Positions 16,475 through 26,199 are shown, counted from the stretch's first letter. The stretch is DNA of 64,000 nt from JAOPZW01 sp963789015 (GCA_963789015.1 CAWBIU010000004.1:310001-374000); one strand, 5' to 3'. Notes: generated by a model from the sequence alone, not told the origin. Numbers and translations: made by a program.

Positions 16475-18553
16475 CTAGGTCAGCGGGATCTCTGCCGTGA
16501 TGCGGGTGCCCTGCCCCGGCGGGCTGTCGACGTGCACGTGCCCGTTGAGCGACTCCACCCGGGCCGCCAGGCCGCGGAGCCCCGACCCCTCGGCCGGGTC
16601 GGCGCCGCCCGCGCCGTCGTCGGAGACCGTCACCGTGACCGAGCCGTCCGACCGCTGGACCCGGACCGTCGCCGATGCGGCGCCCGCGTACTTGGCCACG
16701 TTGGTGATCGCTTCGGCGACGACGTAGTAGGAGGCCGCCTCGACGGTCGTCGGCAGCCGCTCGTCGGGGACCTCGACGATCTCCACCGGGACGGTGGCCC
16801 GGGTGCGGAGCGCCTCGAGCGCGGGGCCGAGGCCGCGGTCGGTGAGGACGGCCGGGTGGATGCCCCGCGCCAGCTCCCGCAGCTCGTCGAGCCCCTCCGC
16901 GAGATGCTCCCGGGCCGCCGCCAGCATCTCCCGAGCGGCCTGCGGGTCGCTGTCCAGCCGTGCGGTGACGATGCCGAGCTCGAGCGCGACCGAGACGAGC
17001 CGCTGCTGAGCGCCGTCGTGGAGATTGCGCTCGAGCCGCCGGCGCTCGGCGTCGCCGATCCGCACGAGGTGCGCGCGGGATGCCGCCAGCTGCTCGTAGG
17101 CGTCGGCGTTCGCCAGTGCCTGGCCGACGAGGTCGGCGAAGTCGCACAGCCGCGCCTCGAGACCCTCCGGCAGCTCCTCGTCCGACGTGCTCGCCGCGGC
17201 CAGCGCTCCCCACAGCCCGCCGCCGACCTGGACCGGCGCCGCCACGGCGCCGCGGTAGCCGAAGCCCACCATCGTTCCGGCCAGCGCCCCGCCCGCTTCG
17301 TCGTACCGGTCCACGCGCTGCGCCTCGCCGGTGCGGAGCACCTTCGCGACGACGCTGTCCCCGTCGAGGTCGAGGGTCGTGCCGACCGGGAGGCGCGGAC
17401 GACCGCCTTCGTGCCACGCACCCACCACCCTCGCCGTGCTGTGCCCGTCGAGCTGCACCACGCTGGCGGCCGGCAGTCCGAGGAGCCGTCCGACCTCCTC
17501 GGTCACCTGCTCGAACACGCGACTCGGTGGCGCCTCGCTCGCGACGAGTGTGGCGACCCTGCGCAACGCGGCCTGTTCGGCGGCCAGCGCGCGCTGAGCC
17601 GCCTCGGTCGCAGCCAGCGCGAAGCTCGTGCGCGTGCGCTCGGCGGTGACCGCGGCGAGCACGAGCGACGTGAGCGCCGAGATCGCGATGAAGAGCTGCG
17701 TGGCGAGCAGGCTGTCGTCGATCGACCCGCGCACGAACGGCCCCTCCTCCTGCGCTGTGTTCCAGACGGTGATCGAGCAGACGACGAGGATCGCCGTCGC
17801 CGCTCCGCGCGGGCCGAAGCGGAGCGCCGTCCACAGGAGCACCGGGAACACGATGTACGGCACGTCTCGCTGCGGCGGCAGCTCGGCGAGGAGGACCAGC
17901 ACCACGAGCGCGATCGCGCCCTCGACGAGGTCGCGCCGGCGGATGCCCTTCAGGCGCGTGGTCGCCCACGTCAGCACGACCGGCGCGACGACGAGGATGC
18001 CGGACACGTCGCTCAGCGTCCATGTGCGAAGCACGCGCCCGAGCTCGTCTGCGGCGATCACGTTCCCGAGGCGCAGCGACAACGGCCCGAACGCGGCGCT
18101 GATGATCGCCGCCACCAACGCACAGGCCACGAACGCCACGACGTCGGCGACACGGGCCAGATCGCCCCGGCCCCGCGTGAGGCGGCGCAGCAGCAGCGCC
18201 GCCACCACGAGCGCCAGCGTGTTGCCGACCGTCTGCCCGAGCACGGTGCCGAGCGGCGTCGAGAAGTCTCCGAGGAGCAGGTCGCCGATGGCGATGCCGG
18301 GCCAGAGGCGGATGCCGTAGAGGAACAGCACGGCGAGCCCCAGCCCCGCGGGCGGCCACAGCGCCGCCACGGCGCCGTCGAGATACGCGAGCTCGAGCCC
18401 GATCCGGCCGGTGATGTAGTAGGCGACGGCCACCAGCGCGACGGACAGCCCGTACCGCGCGAGACCCTCCGGTCCCATCCGGCGCAGCGATTCGATCTGC
18501 GGACGAACGTCGCGGCGGCCTTCGTCCGAACCGGTGGCGAGCGTTGCGTGCAT
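16475..18553 (-). CDS. MASE1-GAF sensor histidine kinase (NarX/LiaS class)
   Basis: 692-residue membrane sensor kinase. Residues 30-305 are a MASE1-type domain with about eight membrane spans (AALWPPAGLGLAVLFL, LLLGDFSTPLG). A GAF domain covers about 330-490 (LGLPAASVVQLDG). The HisKA_3 dimerisation helix has ERRRLERNLHDGAQQRLV, phospho-acceptor His512. The C-terminal HATPase has EAITNVAKYAGA, SDDGAGGADP and GSGLRGLAARV. This kinase class phosphorylates NarL-type receivers. The nearest receiver is on the REC-kinase fusion converging on it. ATG at 18553 is used; the first 25 residues are soluble. Confidence 0.92.
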   Translation of the reverse strand: MHATLATGSDEGRRDVRPQIESLRRMGPEGLARYGLSVALVAVAYYITGRIGLELAYLDGAVAALWPPAGLGLAVLFLYGIRLWPGIAIGDLLLGDFSTPLGTVLGQTVGNTLALVVAALLLRRLTRGRGDLARVADVVAFVACALVAAIISAAFGPLSLRLGNVIAADELGRVLRTWTLSDVSGILVVAPVVLTWATTRLKGIRRRDLVEGAIALVVLVLLAELPPQRDVPYIVFPVLLWTALRFGPRGAATAILVVCSITVWNTAQEEGPFVRGSIDDSLLATQLFIAISALTSLVLAAVTAERTRTSFALAATEAAQRALAAEQAALRRVATLVASEAPPSRVFEQVTEEVGRLLGLPAASVVQLDGHSTARVVGAWHEGGRPRLPVGTTLDLDGDSVVAKVLRTGEAQRVDRYDEAGGALAGTMVGFGYRGAVAAPVQVGGGLWGALAAASTSDEELPEGLEARLCDFADLVGQALANADAYEQLAASRAHLVRIGDAERRRLERNLHDGAQQRLVSVALELGIVTARLDSDPQAAREMLAAAREHLAEGLDELRELARGIHPAVLTDRGLGPALEALRTRATVPVEIVEVPDERLPTTVEAASYYVVAEAITNVAKYAGAASATVRVQRSDGSVTVTVSDDGAGGADPAEGSGLRGLAARVESLNGHVHVDSPPGQGTRITAEIPLT

Positions 18554-18726
18554 GGTGCTCGCGCCGAGTCTAGTTCGCCCTCCACACGATGAAGGGCCGC
18601 GTCGAGGTCGGACCGGGAGGTCGTAGGACCCAAGTCCGATGGACCTCTGGACCGTCCCGGCTTGACGATGCCGGGCCTCGGAGGCCCATCTCGCACGGAC
18701 GCCGAACCCGCCGGAAACGAGGTCCC

Positions 18727-19635
18727 ATGCGACGCCTGACCATCCTCGCGGCCGTGTCCGCGACGGTCCTCCTGCTCCTGCTGCCGGGCGGCGCCGCGGG
18801 GGCGGGCACGATCAGCTCGTTGTCGGTCGCCCCGGACTCCGTCCGCGGCGGCGCGTCCTCCCAGGGCACCGTCGCGTTGGCCTTCGCCGATCCGGGGCCG
18901 ACCGAGGTCCTGCTGTTCAGCGGCGACACCTCGGTCGCGACGGTGCCGTCCCGCGTCATCGTGCCGGCGGGCGCCACCGAGGCGACGTTCACGATCGCCA
19001 CGAACGCCGCCGCGCCGGCGACGATCGTGCAGATCACGGCGTGGGTGGGGAACACGCCGCGGTCGGCCAACCTGTCCGTCAACGCCGCGCAGCCGGCCGG
19101 GCCGAAGCTGACCGCGGTGTCGGTCGTCTCGGCGTCCCTCACGGGTGGGAGCCCGGCGACGGGGACGGTCACGTTCAGCGCCGCCACCGACGGGGCGACC
19201 GTGCAGCTCAAGAGCAGCAACCCCGCGGTCGTCCAGGTCCCCGCGGAGGCCTCCGTCGACGGTCGCAAGGCGAGTGGGGCGTTCCCCGTCACCACCTCGC
19301 CGGTCGGCGCCCGCACGACGGTCACGATCACGGCGACCTGGTTCGACGTGACCCGGACGACGACGATGACCGTCTCGCCCGGCGCGCCCGCGCCCCCGGA
19401 CAAGGTGGCCATCACCAAGGCCACGTGGAACGCGGGTCTGCTCACGATCCAGGCGACGAGCACGAAGTCGAACGCGATCCTGAGCGTCCACTCCCGCTCC
19501 GGCGCGTTCATGTTCCGGCTGACGAACAACGGTGGCGGGCGCTACTCCGACCAGCGCGGCTGGGTGGACAACCCGCAGCAGATCACCGTCCGCAGCAACC
19601 TTGGAGGGTCGGCCACCGCCGCGACCACCAGGTAG
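18727..19635 (+). CDS. Secreted protein with two Ig-like (BIG-type) repeats
   Basis: 302-residue exported protein of unknown function. ATG at 18727 begins MRRLTILAAVSATVLLLLL, a clear signal peptide ending near GAAGAGT. Two beta-rich repeats of about 90 residues follow: ISSLSVAPDSVRGGASSQGT to FTIATNA, and LTAVSVVSASLTGGSPATGT to FPVTTSPVGA, each with an SNPAVVxVP or DTSVATVP core. A different C-terminal module starts at KVAITKATWNAGLLTIQA. Upstream in-frame start at 18589 would bury the signal peptide and was rejected. Divergent from the histidine kinase. Probably cell-surface or extracellular. Confidence 0.75.
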   Translation: MRRLTILAAVSATVLLLLLPGGAAGAGTISSLSVAPDSVRGGASSQGTVALAFADPGPTEVLLFSGDTSVATVPSRVIVPAGATEATFTIATNAAAPATIVQITAWVGNTPRSANLSVNAAQPAGPKLTAVSVVSASLTGGSPATGTVTFSAATDGATVQLKSSNPAVVQVPAEASVDGRKASGAFPVTTSPVGARTTVTITATWFDVTRTTTMTVSPGAPAPPDKVAITKATWNAGLLTIQATSTKSNAILSVHSRSGAFMFRLTNNGGGRYSDQRGWVDNPQQITVRSNLGGSATAATTR

Positions 19636-19730
19636 CCGCCGCAGACACGTGGAAGCAGGGCCCCGGGCCCCCGCTTCTGCGCCTTCGCCGGCCGAAGGCG
19701 GATGCGAATCCAGCTCCCGGAGCAGGGGTC

Positions 19731-20372
19731 CTAGGCCTCGGGTGCGAGGACGCCGCGGCCGGCTCTCGACGAAACGGCGCCGGCCCTGTGTGCCCGGCGG
19801 AGCACCAGCAGCACGTAGCCGGAGAAGGCCAGGTATGCCGCCTCGATGAAGGCGAGGACGGTGTCGATGTCGAGCGCTTCGTCGAACCCGTCTCCGGGGA
19901 TCAGCCACGGCTGGTTGCCCCCGCCCGCGAGATGGAAGTTGATCGACATCCAGAGCGCCACGAGCGCGGCCGCCATCATCACGACGAGGATCGAGGCGCG
20001 CGAGCGGTCCGACAGCCGCTGCCACCCGGCGAGCCAGACGATCGCGACGACGATGAACGCAACACCGACGAAGAGCTCGCCGACCTCGATCAGCACGGCG
20101 AAGGTCCGCGCGTTGGGAATCACGGAGTGATTGAGGAAGTCCTGGTAGAAGCCGGGCGCCGAGCCGTCGCTGCCTCTGAGGTTCGCGGCAAGCCCCGACA
20201 CGAAGTCGCCGCTGCCGACCTTCGACAGCCCCGAGATCAGCCACTCGTAGCCGATGATGATCTGCACCACCAGGAGCGTCACGAGTCCAGCTCGAGCGGA
20301 AGCCTGCTGCGTCTCTTCGATGTCGTGGCGGGTCACGCCGACGATGTTCACGGCGGCACGTGTCCGTGTCAT
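19731..20372 (-). CDS. DoxX-like integral membrane protein
   Basis: 213-residue protein with four to five hydrophobic segments: VTLLVVQIIIGYEWLISGLS, FAVLIEVGELFVGVAFIVVA, ILVVMMAAALVALWMSINF and LAFIEAAYLAFSGYVLLVL. The arrangement GYEWLISGLSKV, a loop with a conserved FYQDFL, then a long second half resembles DoxX/thiosulfate:quinone oxidoreductase-like proteins. Function in this organism unknown. It lies on the minus strand before the sigma-factor gene; spacing (78 bp) allows but does not prove co-transcription. Confidence 0.65.
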   Translation of the reverse strand: MTRTRAAVNIVGVTRHDIEETQQASARAGLVTLLVVQIIIGYEWLISGLSKVGSGDFVSGLAANLRGSDGSAPGFYQDFLNHSVIPNARTFAVLIEVGELFVGVAFIVVAIVWLAGWQRLSDRSRASILVVMMAAALVALWMSINFHLAGGGNQPWLIPGDGFDEALDIDTVLAFIEAAYLAFSGYVLLVLRRAHRAGAVSSRAGRGVLAPEA

Positions 20373-20450
20373 CGGCCCACGGGCGTCTCGTCGGCCTACC
20401 GCGCCGGGAGTAGGAGGACTGCGGGCGCGCCGCCCCCGATCCCGATCGTG

Positions 20451-21284
20451 TCAGGCCGCAGACGCGCGATGGAGGTGATGGGCGTGACGTTCGGCCGCCC
20501 GCTCGGCGGAGCGCATCTGCTCGAGGGCCCCTTTGAGCAGTCGCCAGACGTGCATCTCGCTGACGCCGAGGCGTTGGCCGATCTCTCGTTGGGTGAGGTC
20601 GTGCTGGAAGTGCAGGCGGAGGACCGTGCGCTGGTCCGGCGTGAGGCGGGCGGCGAGCGCATCGAGGTGCGCGCGGTGCTCGGCGCCGCGGTAGCCGGGC
20701 TCCTCGCCGGCGAGGTGATCTGCCCGCGTTCGGTGCTCCCGTGTGCCATCGGGAGGGGTCTCGTCGAGCGAGAGGGGGGCGCGGGCGTGGGTCGCGTGAA
20801 GCGCCTCGACGACGAGCTGTTCTGACATCGATGTCGCTCGTGCGAGGTCCGAGACGGTCGGGGACCGGCCGAGCTCGCCGGCCAGCTGGTGTCCGGCGCG
20901 GTGCACGGAGAGCGCGCGCTCCTGGAGGCTTCGCGGCACGCGGACCGTCCACGTGGTGTCGCGGAAGTGGCGCTTGAGCGTGCCTGCGATGGTCGGCACG
21001 GCGTAGCTGGAGAACGCGGTCCCGCCTTCGGGATCGAAGCGGTCGATCGCCAGGATCAGGGCGAGGCAGGCGACCTGGTAGAGGTCGTCGAAGGGCTCCT
21101 GGCCGCCGCCGTATCGAGCGGCGAGATGCCGCGCGAGGGGGAGGAAGCGCGTGACGAGCGCGTCGCGGTCGGCGGGGTCGCGCGTGGCGCGCAGCTGCCG
21201 GAAGAGCTGGCGGTCGTCGGCGGGAGAGCGCCGTCGCGCGGACCTTGCGGCGGAGATGTGGGTCGGAGTCTCGACGGCGGCCAC
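20451..21284 (-). CDS. RNA polymerase sigma factor, SigB/SigF/SigG group
   Basis: 277-residue alternative sigma factor. Region 2 reads LARHLAARYGGGQEPFDDLY and then DRFDPEGGTAFSSYAVPTIA with GTLKRHFRDTTWTVRVPR, diagnostic of the SigB/F group. Region 3 contains LGRSPTVSDLARATSMSEQ. Region 4 has LTPDQRTVLRLHFQHDLTQR and GQRLGVSEMHVWRLLKGAL. The GTG start at 21284 gives MAAVETPTHISAARSARRR. Such factors respond to general stress through anti-sigma partners, none of which is adjacent here. The nearest gene in the same direction is the encapsulin/DyP operon upstream, a plausible oxidative-stress target. Confidence 0.9.
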   Translation of the reverse strand: MAAVETPTHISAARSARRRSPADDRQLFRQLRATRDPADRDALVTRFLPLARHLAARYGGGQEPFDDLYQVACLALILAIDRFDPEGGTAFSSYAVPTIAGTLKRHFRDTTWTVRVPRSLQERALSVHRAGHQLAGELGRSPTVSDLARATSMSEQLVVEALHATHARAPLSLDETPPDGTREHRTRADHLAGEEPGYRGAEHRAHLDALAARLTPDQRTVLRLHFQHDLTQREIGQRLGVSEMHVWRLLKGALEQMRSAERAAERHAHHLHRASAA

Positions 21285-21497
21285 GGGTTCGGCGCTCGGC
21301 TCAGGCGCACCCGGATGCTGCCTGAGTCGGGGCGGGCCGTCATCGCGTCGCGGGCGACTCCTGCGCGTGCGCCCTGCGGGTGATAGGCACCAGCGGGCGT
21401 GCGCCCGCGGGGGTACGTCCCGAGCCCCGCCGAGGGGGCGTGACGCCCGGCTCGAGGGCCTTGGGATCTCGCCACGCTGGTCGTTCGGATGATCTGC

Positions 21498-22295
21498 CTA
21501 CGCGCCGAGGGCCACCGCGGCCTCGGGCGTCGCCACGCGGAAGCTGAAGCTCTCCTCCAGATAGAGCCGGACGACGTCCTCGTCGTGGTGGTCGTAGCCG
21601 ATCGAGAGCTCCTGCCCGGCGTCGAAGAGGAAGTCGCCGCCGCGCAGGCTGAGGAGCACGGCGCCGTTGACGCCCGGCGCGTAGGCGAGCGGGCCCTCGA
21701 TGATCCTGGTCAGATGCTCGCTGAGCGGGAGGCCGCCGTGCTCCGCGGTCCCGAGCACGGCGCGGTAGGCGTCGCGTCCGAGCGCGAGTCCGTAGGGGCC
21801 GCCGATCCCGCTGGCCAGCAGGTGCTCGACCGCGCCGGCCACCTGCCCGGGGTAGCCCTCGGGATTGCCGAGCGGCAGGGGGTCGTACGGCGAGGCCTCG
21901 GCGATCCCGCCTATGGCGTCCGGCCAGCCGTGGAACACGGCGGTGTTCTCGGCGACCGCGATCCGGTGCGCGGCGTCGTCGAGGGCCGCGAGGTCGACGT
22001 CCGCGGCGCCGCGGTCGACGTCGCGCAGCTCGATTCGCGACACGACGAAGTCCGCACGGAGCTCGACCAGCGGCAGGACGCGCCGCCGGCGGCCCGTGAC
22101 ATCGTCGCCCGGGCTCGACGCGAGCGTCGTCGTGCGTCCGAGGTTCGTCGCCGAGTGCTCCCAGCCGTGCGGTCCCGCGACGTCGACGAGCCTGCGGACC
22201 GCCAGCGCCGGGGTGACGCGGTCCTTGGCCTCGCCGTCCAGCAGCTGCCAGCCCGCGTCGCTGATCGGGGCGAGCTCTCGCAGCAGGTGATTCAT
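21498..22295 (-). CDS. Encapsulin nanocompartment shell protein (linocin/CFP29 family)
   Basis: Self-assembling HK97-fold shell protein, 265 residues, forming a cytoplasmic protein compartment. Family motifs include MNHLLRELAPISDAGWQLLD, RTTTLASSPG, LPLVELRADFVVSR, DRGAADVDLAALDDAAHRIA, ENTAVFHGW and the C-terminal EESFSFRVATPEAAVAL. ATG at 22295 overlaps the stop of the DyP peroxidase gene (ATGA), the standard cargo-shell operon arrangement. The shell and cargo are complete and in frame. Confidence 0.95.
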   Translation of the reverse strand: MNHLLRELAPISDAGWQLLDGEAKDRVTPALAVRRLVDVAGPHGWEHSATNLGRTTTLASSPGDDVTGRRRRVLPLVELRADFVVSRIELRDVDRGAADVDLAALDDAAHRIAVAENTAVFHGWPDAIGGIAEASPYDPLPLGNPEGYPGQVAGAVEHLLASGIGGPYGLALGRDAYRAVLGTAEHGGLPLSEHLTRIIEGPLAYAPGVNGAVLLSLRGGDFLFDAGQELSIGYDHHDEDVVRLYLEESFSFRVATPEAAVALGA

Positions 22296-23260
22296 CGTGA
22301 CGCCCCCTTCAGGCTGCCGATGCCCAGCGACTGGTCGCGGGCCGGCGGGTCGTCGAGGAAGTCTGCGGGCGGGACGAAGAAGAGGTTGCCGGTGAGCGCG
22401 GTGGAGAAGTCGAGGATCCGGTCGTGGTTGCCCGGCGGGCTGCCGATGAACATGTTCTCGAGCATCTCTTCGATGACCTCCGGAGTGCGGGCGTAGGCGA
22501 TGAAGTAGGTGCCGAACTCGCGCGCGCCGACCCGGCCGAAGGGCATGTTGAAGCGCATGATCTGGCGCTGCCGGCCGTCGGGGTCGACGATCGTGTTCAG
22601 CGCGACGTGCGAGTTCGAGGGCTTGAGCTCGTCGGGCAGCTCGAGGTCGCTGAGCTTCGTGCGGCCCATGGCGCGCTCCTGCTCCTCGACCGCCAGCGCG
22701 TCCCAGCCGTCGAGGTCATGGACGTACTTCTGCACGACGGCGTAGCTGCCGGCGCCGAAGGGCGGATCCTCGTCGGCGACCTGGACCGCGGCGGCGGCCG
22801 CCGCGCCGTCGGGGTTCTCGGTGCCGTCGACGAACCCGAGCAGATCGCGCTCGTCGAACGACCTGAAGCCGTGCACCTCGTCGACCACGTCCGCGGATCC
22901 GCGCAGCCGCTCGGTCAATCGCTGGGCGAGCTCGAAGCACAGGTCCAGGCGGTGTGCGCGAATGTGGAAGAGCAGGTCGCCGGGCGTGCTGACGGCCCGG
23001 TGCCGCGGCCCGGCGAACTCAGGGAGCGGATGCAGATCGGCCGGCCGGGGATCGCCGAACAGGCCGTCCCAGACACGGTCGCCCACCCCGACCACGCACG
23101 TCAGCTCGCCCTCGGGGATCCTGAAGCCGACCGACCGCCTCAGTCCGCTGACATCGGCCAGCACGTCGCGGACGCGATCCTCGGACCCGCGGCGAACGGT
23201 CAGCACCAGGAAGATCGCCGCCTCGGTGATCGGCGTCAGGACAGCCTGCGGCTCAGCCAT
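22292..23260 (-). CDS. DyP-type haem peroxidase, encapsulin cargo
   Basis: Dye-decolorising peroxidase, 322 residues. The catalytic GFVDGTENP motif has Asp145. The proximal haem ligand is His218 (SNSHVALN), and the distal Arg is Arg236 (MRFNMPFG). The last 14 residues begin DQSLGIGSLKG, the canonical encapsulin-targeting peptide, so the enzyme should be packaged in the shell encoded next. It is first in the two-gene operon and divergent from the quinoprotein gene (253 bp between). Likely role: peroxide-driven oxidation during oxidative stress. Confidence 0.95.
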   Translation of the reverse strand: MAEPQAVLTPITEAAIFLVLTVRRGSEDRVRDVLADVSGLRRSVGFRIPEGELTCVVGVGDRVWDGLFGDPRPADLHPLPEFAGPRHRAVSTPGDLLFHIRAHRLDLCFELAQRLTERLRGSADVVDEVHGFRSFDERDLLGFVDGTENPDGAAAAAAVQVADEDPPFGAGSYAVVQKYVHDLDGWDALAVEEQERAMGRTKLSDLELPDELKPSNSHVALNTIVDPDGRQRQIMRFNMPFGRVGAREFGTYFIAYARTPEVIEEMLENMFIGSPPGNHDRILDFSTALTGNLFFVPPADFLDDPPARDQSLGIGSLKGASR

Positions 23261-23513
23261 GGGAACAGGGCCTCCGCGGTCGAATACCGGCTCGCATCGT
23301 AGCCAGCGGTCGACCGTGGGTCACGCCGGCCGGAGTACCGGTCTCCCGAGGGCCCGGGTGACAGCGCGCGCGCGAGTCGTTCGGGCCACGAACCGGATGG
23401 TCGCCCTACACCCGACGGCGTAGGCCAAAAAGCCGCCTGCACGCCGACGACAGGCGCGCGCCCCGCGCGGACCATGGAGGGACTCCGAACCCCAGCGGGA
23501 GACCTTCAGACAC

Positions 23514-25092
23514 ATGCCCTCGACGAACACCATCCGGCGCCGGTCAACGCGCACGGCGGCACTCGTGGTCGTGGTCACGGCAGCCGTCGCGCTGGCCGCG
23601 ACGGCCGGCCAGGCCTCGGCCGCCGTCGGCCAGCCCCCGCCCGAGTGGGCCGCCAACGCCGGCGCATGGCCGGCCCACAACTACAACCTCGCGAACACCC
23701 GGGCCACGACGCAGACGCCGATCAACTCCAGGACGGTGTCGCAGCTGAAGGTCAAGTGGAGGTTCGCCTTCAAGGGCGCTGGCGCCTTCGGCGCCTTCTC
23801 CTCGACGCCGATCAGCCTCAACGGCACGGTCTACCTCCAGGACCTCAACTCCAACGTCTACGCGCTCGACCGCACGACCGGCCACGTCGAGTGGCAGCGC
23901 AAGTTCAACAAGCCGAGCGTCGGGCCCAACGGCGTCGCGTTCGGGGACGGCCGCATCTACGGCGCGACCTCGTCCGACGCCTTCGCACTCGACGCGAAGA
24001 CGGGCAAGACGCTGTGGACACGCACGTTGACTCGCAACACGCACGAGGGCGTCGACATGACGCCGCAGGTCTTCGACGGCACCGTGCTGCTGAGCACCGT
24101 CCCCGGGAACATCTCGAACTTCTACGCCGGCAACGGCGACGGCATCGTCTGGGCGCTCGACGCGGCGACCGGCCGGCCCAAGTGGAAGTTCAACACCATC
24201 TCCGACGGCGCCAAGCTCTTCGGCCACCCGAAGATCAACAGCGGCGGCGGTCTCTGGTACCCGCCGTCGGTCGACAGCCAGGGTCGCGTCTTCATCTCCG
24301 TCGCGAATCCGGCGCCGCTGTACGGGACGAAGAAGTTCCCCAACGGCTCGAGCCGCCCCGGTCCGCAACCTCTACACCAACTCGCTCGTCGCCCTCGACG
24401 GCCAGACCGGCAGGCGGCTGTGGTTCCAGCAGGCGCTTCGCCACGACGTCCGCGACTACGACCTGATGATCCCCGCGATCGTCACCACGCTGCCGATCGG
24501 CGGCGTCGACACCGAGGTCGTGCTCGTCGCCGGCAAGATGGGCAAGGCGTTCGCCTACCGCGCCGACAACGGACAGCGGCTGTGGACGACTCCCGTCGGC
24601 CGGCACCTCAACGACACCGGACCGCTGACGCGCAAGGTCGAGACGATCTTCCCCGGCGACTTCGGCGGGGTCGAGACGCCGATGGCCTTCGCAGGCGGCC
24701 GGCTCTTCGTGCCGTGGCTCGACCTGGGCATCCAGGCCAGCTCGCGCGGCCCTGCGACCTCGATCACCGGGAGCGCGAGCGCCTTCAAGAAGGGCCGCGG
24801 CGGCCTGACCGCCATCAACGCAGCCACCGGCGCGGTGGCCTGGCAGCGCAAGCTGCCGTCGATGGACTTCGGTGCGGCCACGGTCGCCAACGACGTCGTC
24901 TTCACCAGCGACTACGCCGGCACGCTCTACGCCTTCGACACCCAGACCGGCAGGACGCTGTGGCGTCAGAAGACGCCCGCCGGGATCAACTCCTTCCCCG
25001 CCGTGGACGGCGACACGCTGCTCGTCGGCTCCGCGGCCGCCGGCTTCACCAAGAAGCCGAAGTTCCAGCTCATCGCCTACTCGCTCTCATAA
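23514..25092 (+). pseudogene. Exported PQQ-type beta-propeller protein, one frameshift
   Basis: Quinoprotein-dehydrogenase-like exported protein with about seven propeller blades. ATG 23514 begins MPSTNTIRRRSTRTAALVVV, a signal peptide ending near GQASAAVG. Repeated blade motifs are VYALDRTTGHVEWQRKF, AFALDAKTGKTLWTRTL, VWALDAATGRPKWKFN, then after the shift VALDGQTGRRLWFQQ, LTAINAATGAVAWQRKL and LYAFDTQTGRTLWRQK. The frame changes near 24345-24360: SSRPG, then one base further VRNLYTNSLVALDG. The 1579-bp span is one base over a multiple of three. The second part ends LIAYSLS. A cupredoxin gene follows 20 bp later with the same kind of defect, so a sequencing indel is a serious alternative to a real lesion. 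Confidence 0.75.
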
Positions 25093-25112
25093 CCAACCCC
25101 CAGGAGCACAAG

Positions 25113-25476
25113 ATGAAGAAGCTCATCGTCGCGGTCGTCAGCATCGCCGCGCTCACGCCCGCCGGTCTCGCCTCGGCCCGATCGGACGCGCCCGCGCACG
25201 CGGCCGCGACACCGATCTCGGTCAGGGGCAAGGAGTTCTCGTTCCACCTCTCCAAGACGTCGATCCCGAAGCCGGGAAGCGGTCACCTTCAGCTTCCACA
25301 ACGCCGGCACCATGAAGCACGACTTCGCCATCGGCGGCAAGAAGACGCCGCTCATCGGCCCGGGCAAGACGGCGAAGCTGACCGTCACGTTCCACAAGAA
25401 GGGCCGGTTCAGCTACCTCTGCACGGTGCCCGGCCACGCCCAGGCTGGCATGAAGGGCGTCTTCACGGTCCGCTGA
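25113..25476 (+). pseudogene. Exported cupredoxin (type-1 copper protein), one frameshift
   Basis: Small blue-copper-like protein, about 120 residues once corrected. ATG 25113 with CAGGAG upstream begins MKKLIVAVVSIAALTPAGLA (signal peptide). After about 57 residues (SKTSIPKPGS) the frame shifts by +1 near 25280 and continues TFSFHNAGTMKHDFAIGGKK, ending YLCTVPGHAQAGMKGVFTVR. The ligand set His (KHD), Cys, His, Met is complete across the join. It sits 20 bp behind the PQQ-type protein and may be its electron acceptor. Length 364 bp is one over a multiple of three. Either an indel error or a broken gene. Confidence 0.72.
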
Positions 25477-25675
25477 CCGGGTCCGCCCGCATCCGAGGAA
25501 GCGCCCGACGGCGGCGTCGAGAGATCGACGCCGCCGTCGGCACGCCTGCACGGCGACACGAACGCCATGACCAAGCCGCCACTCCCTTGAGGAGGCACCA
25601 CCCGAGGCCGACGTCCGGGTTCTCGTTCCATCCCTGGGGGGCGGGTTCGGGGCCGGACTCCGTGGCTGGCCGCAC

Positions 25676-26199
25676 GTGATCTTGACCGCGCTCGCGGCCC
25701 GCATCGTCGGTCGCCCGTCGAGCTCGTGCTGGGCGACACCGACCTGCCGCCGGCGCCGTACTCAGGGCCCTTCGGGAATGGCGACGTCGCTGAGCGGTGC
25801 CATCCAGGAGGCCGTGGGCAGGCTCGTGCGGGCCCTCCTGGATCTCGTCGCCGACGACGCGTCGTCGCCGCTGCGCGCCAGGAGCCCTACGTCGACGTGC
25901 TCGCCCGGCACGGACGACCGGGCATCGGGATGACGATGCTCGAGGAGACCGTCTTCGACCCCGAGACCGGTCGCATCGCCAATGCGACGTTCGGCGACCA
26001 CCCGATTCCGGCCAACGCGGACGTGCCCGACCTGGACGTGGTCTTCGTGGGCACGCCCGACGCGGTGAGGCCCATCGGCATCAAGGGTTTCGGCGAGATC
26101 GGCGTGGTCGGCGTGTCAGCCGCCATCGCCAAACGCCGTGGCCACGCCACCGGCCGACGCATCGGATCGTTGCCGATCACCATTGAGCAGGTGTCGTGA
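25676..26199 (+). pseudogene. Xanthine dehydrogenase molybdenum-subunit remnant
   Basis: C-terminal relic of a molybdopterin-binding hydroxylase subunit (XdhA/CoxL-like). Pieces occur in different frames: LGDTDLPPAPYSG near 25731, MATSLSGAIQEAVG near 25778, then an uninterrupted stretch from about 25920 with GMTMLEETVFDPETGR, NATFGDHPIPANADVPDLDV, IGIKGFGEIGVVGVSAA, ending TGRRIGSLPITIEQVS. The N-terminal 500 or more residues of the family are absent and at least two frame changes remain, so this is a true relic. No other xanthine-dehydrogenase genes are nearby. Confidence 0.75.

Noticed and set aside
15969..20952. Very long minus-strand ORFs (796 and 964 residues)
   Set aside because: Arg/Ala/Gly-rich shadow frames of GC-rich genes without domain resemblance; the histidine kinase and plus-strand secreted protein explain the DNA.
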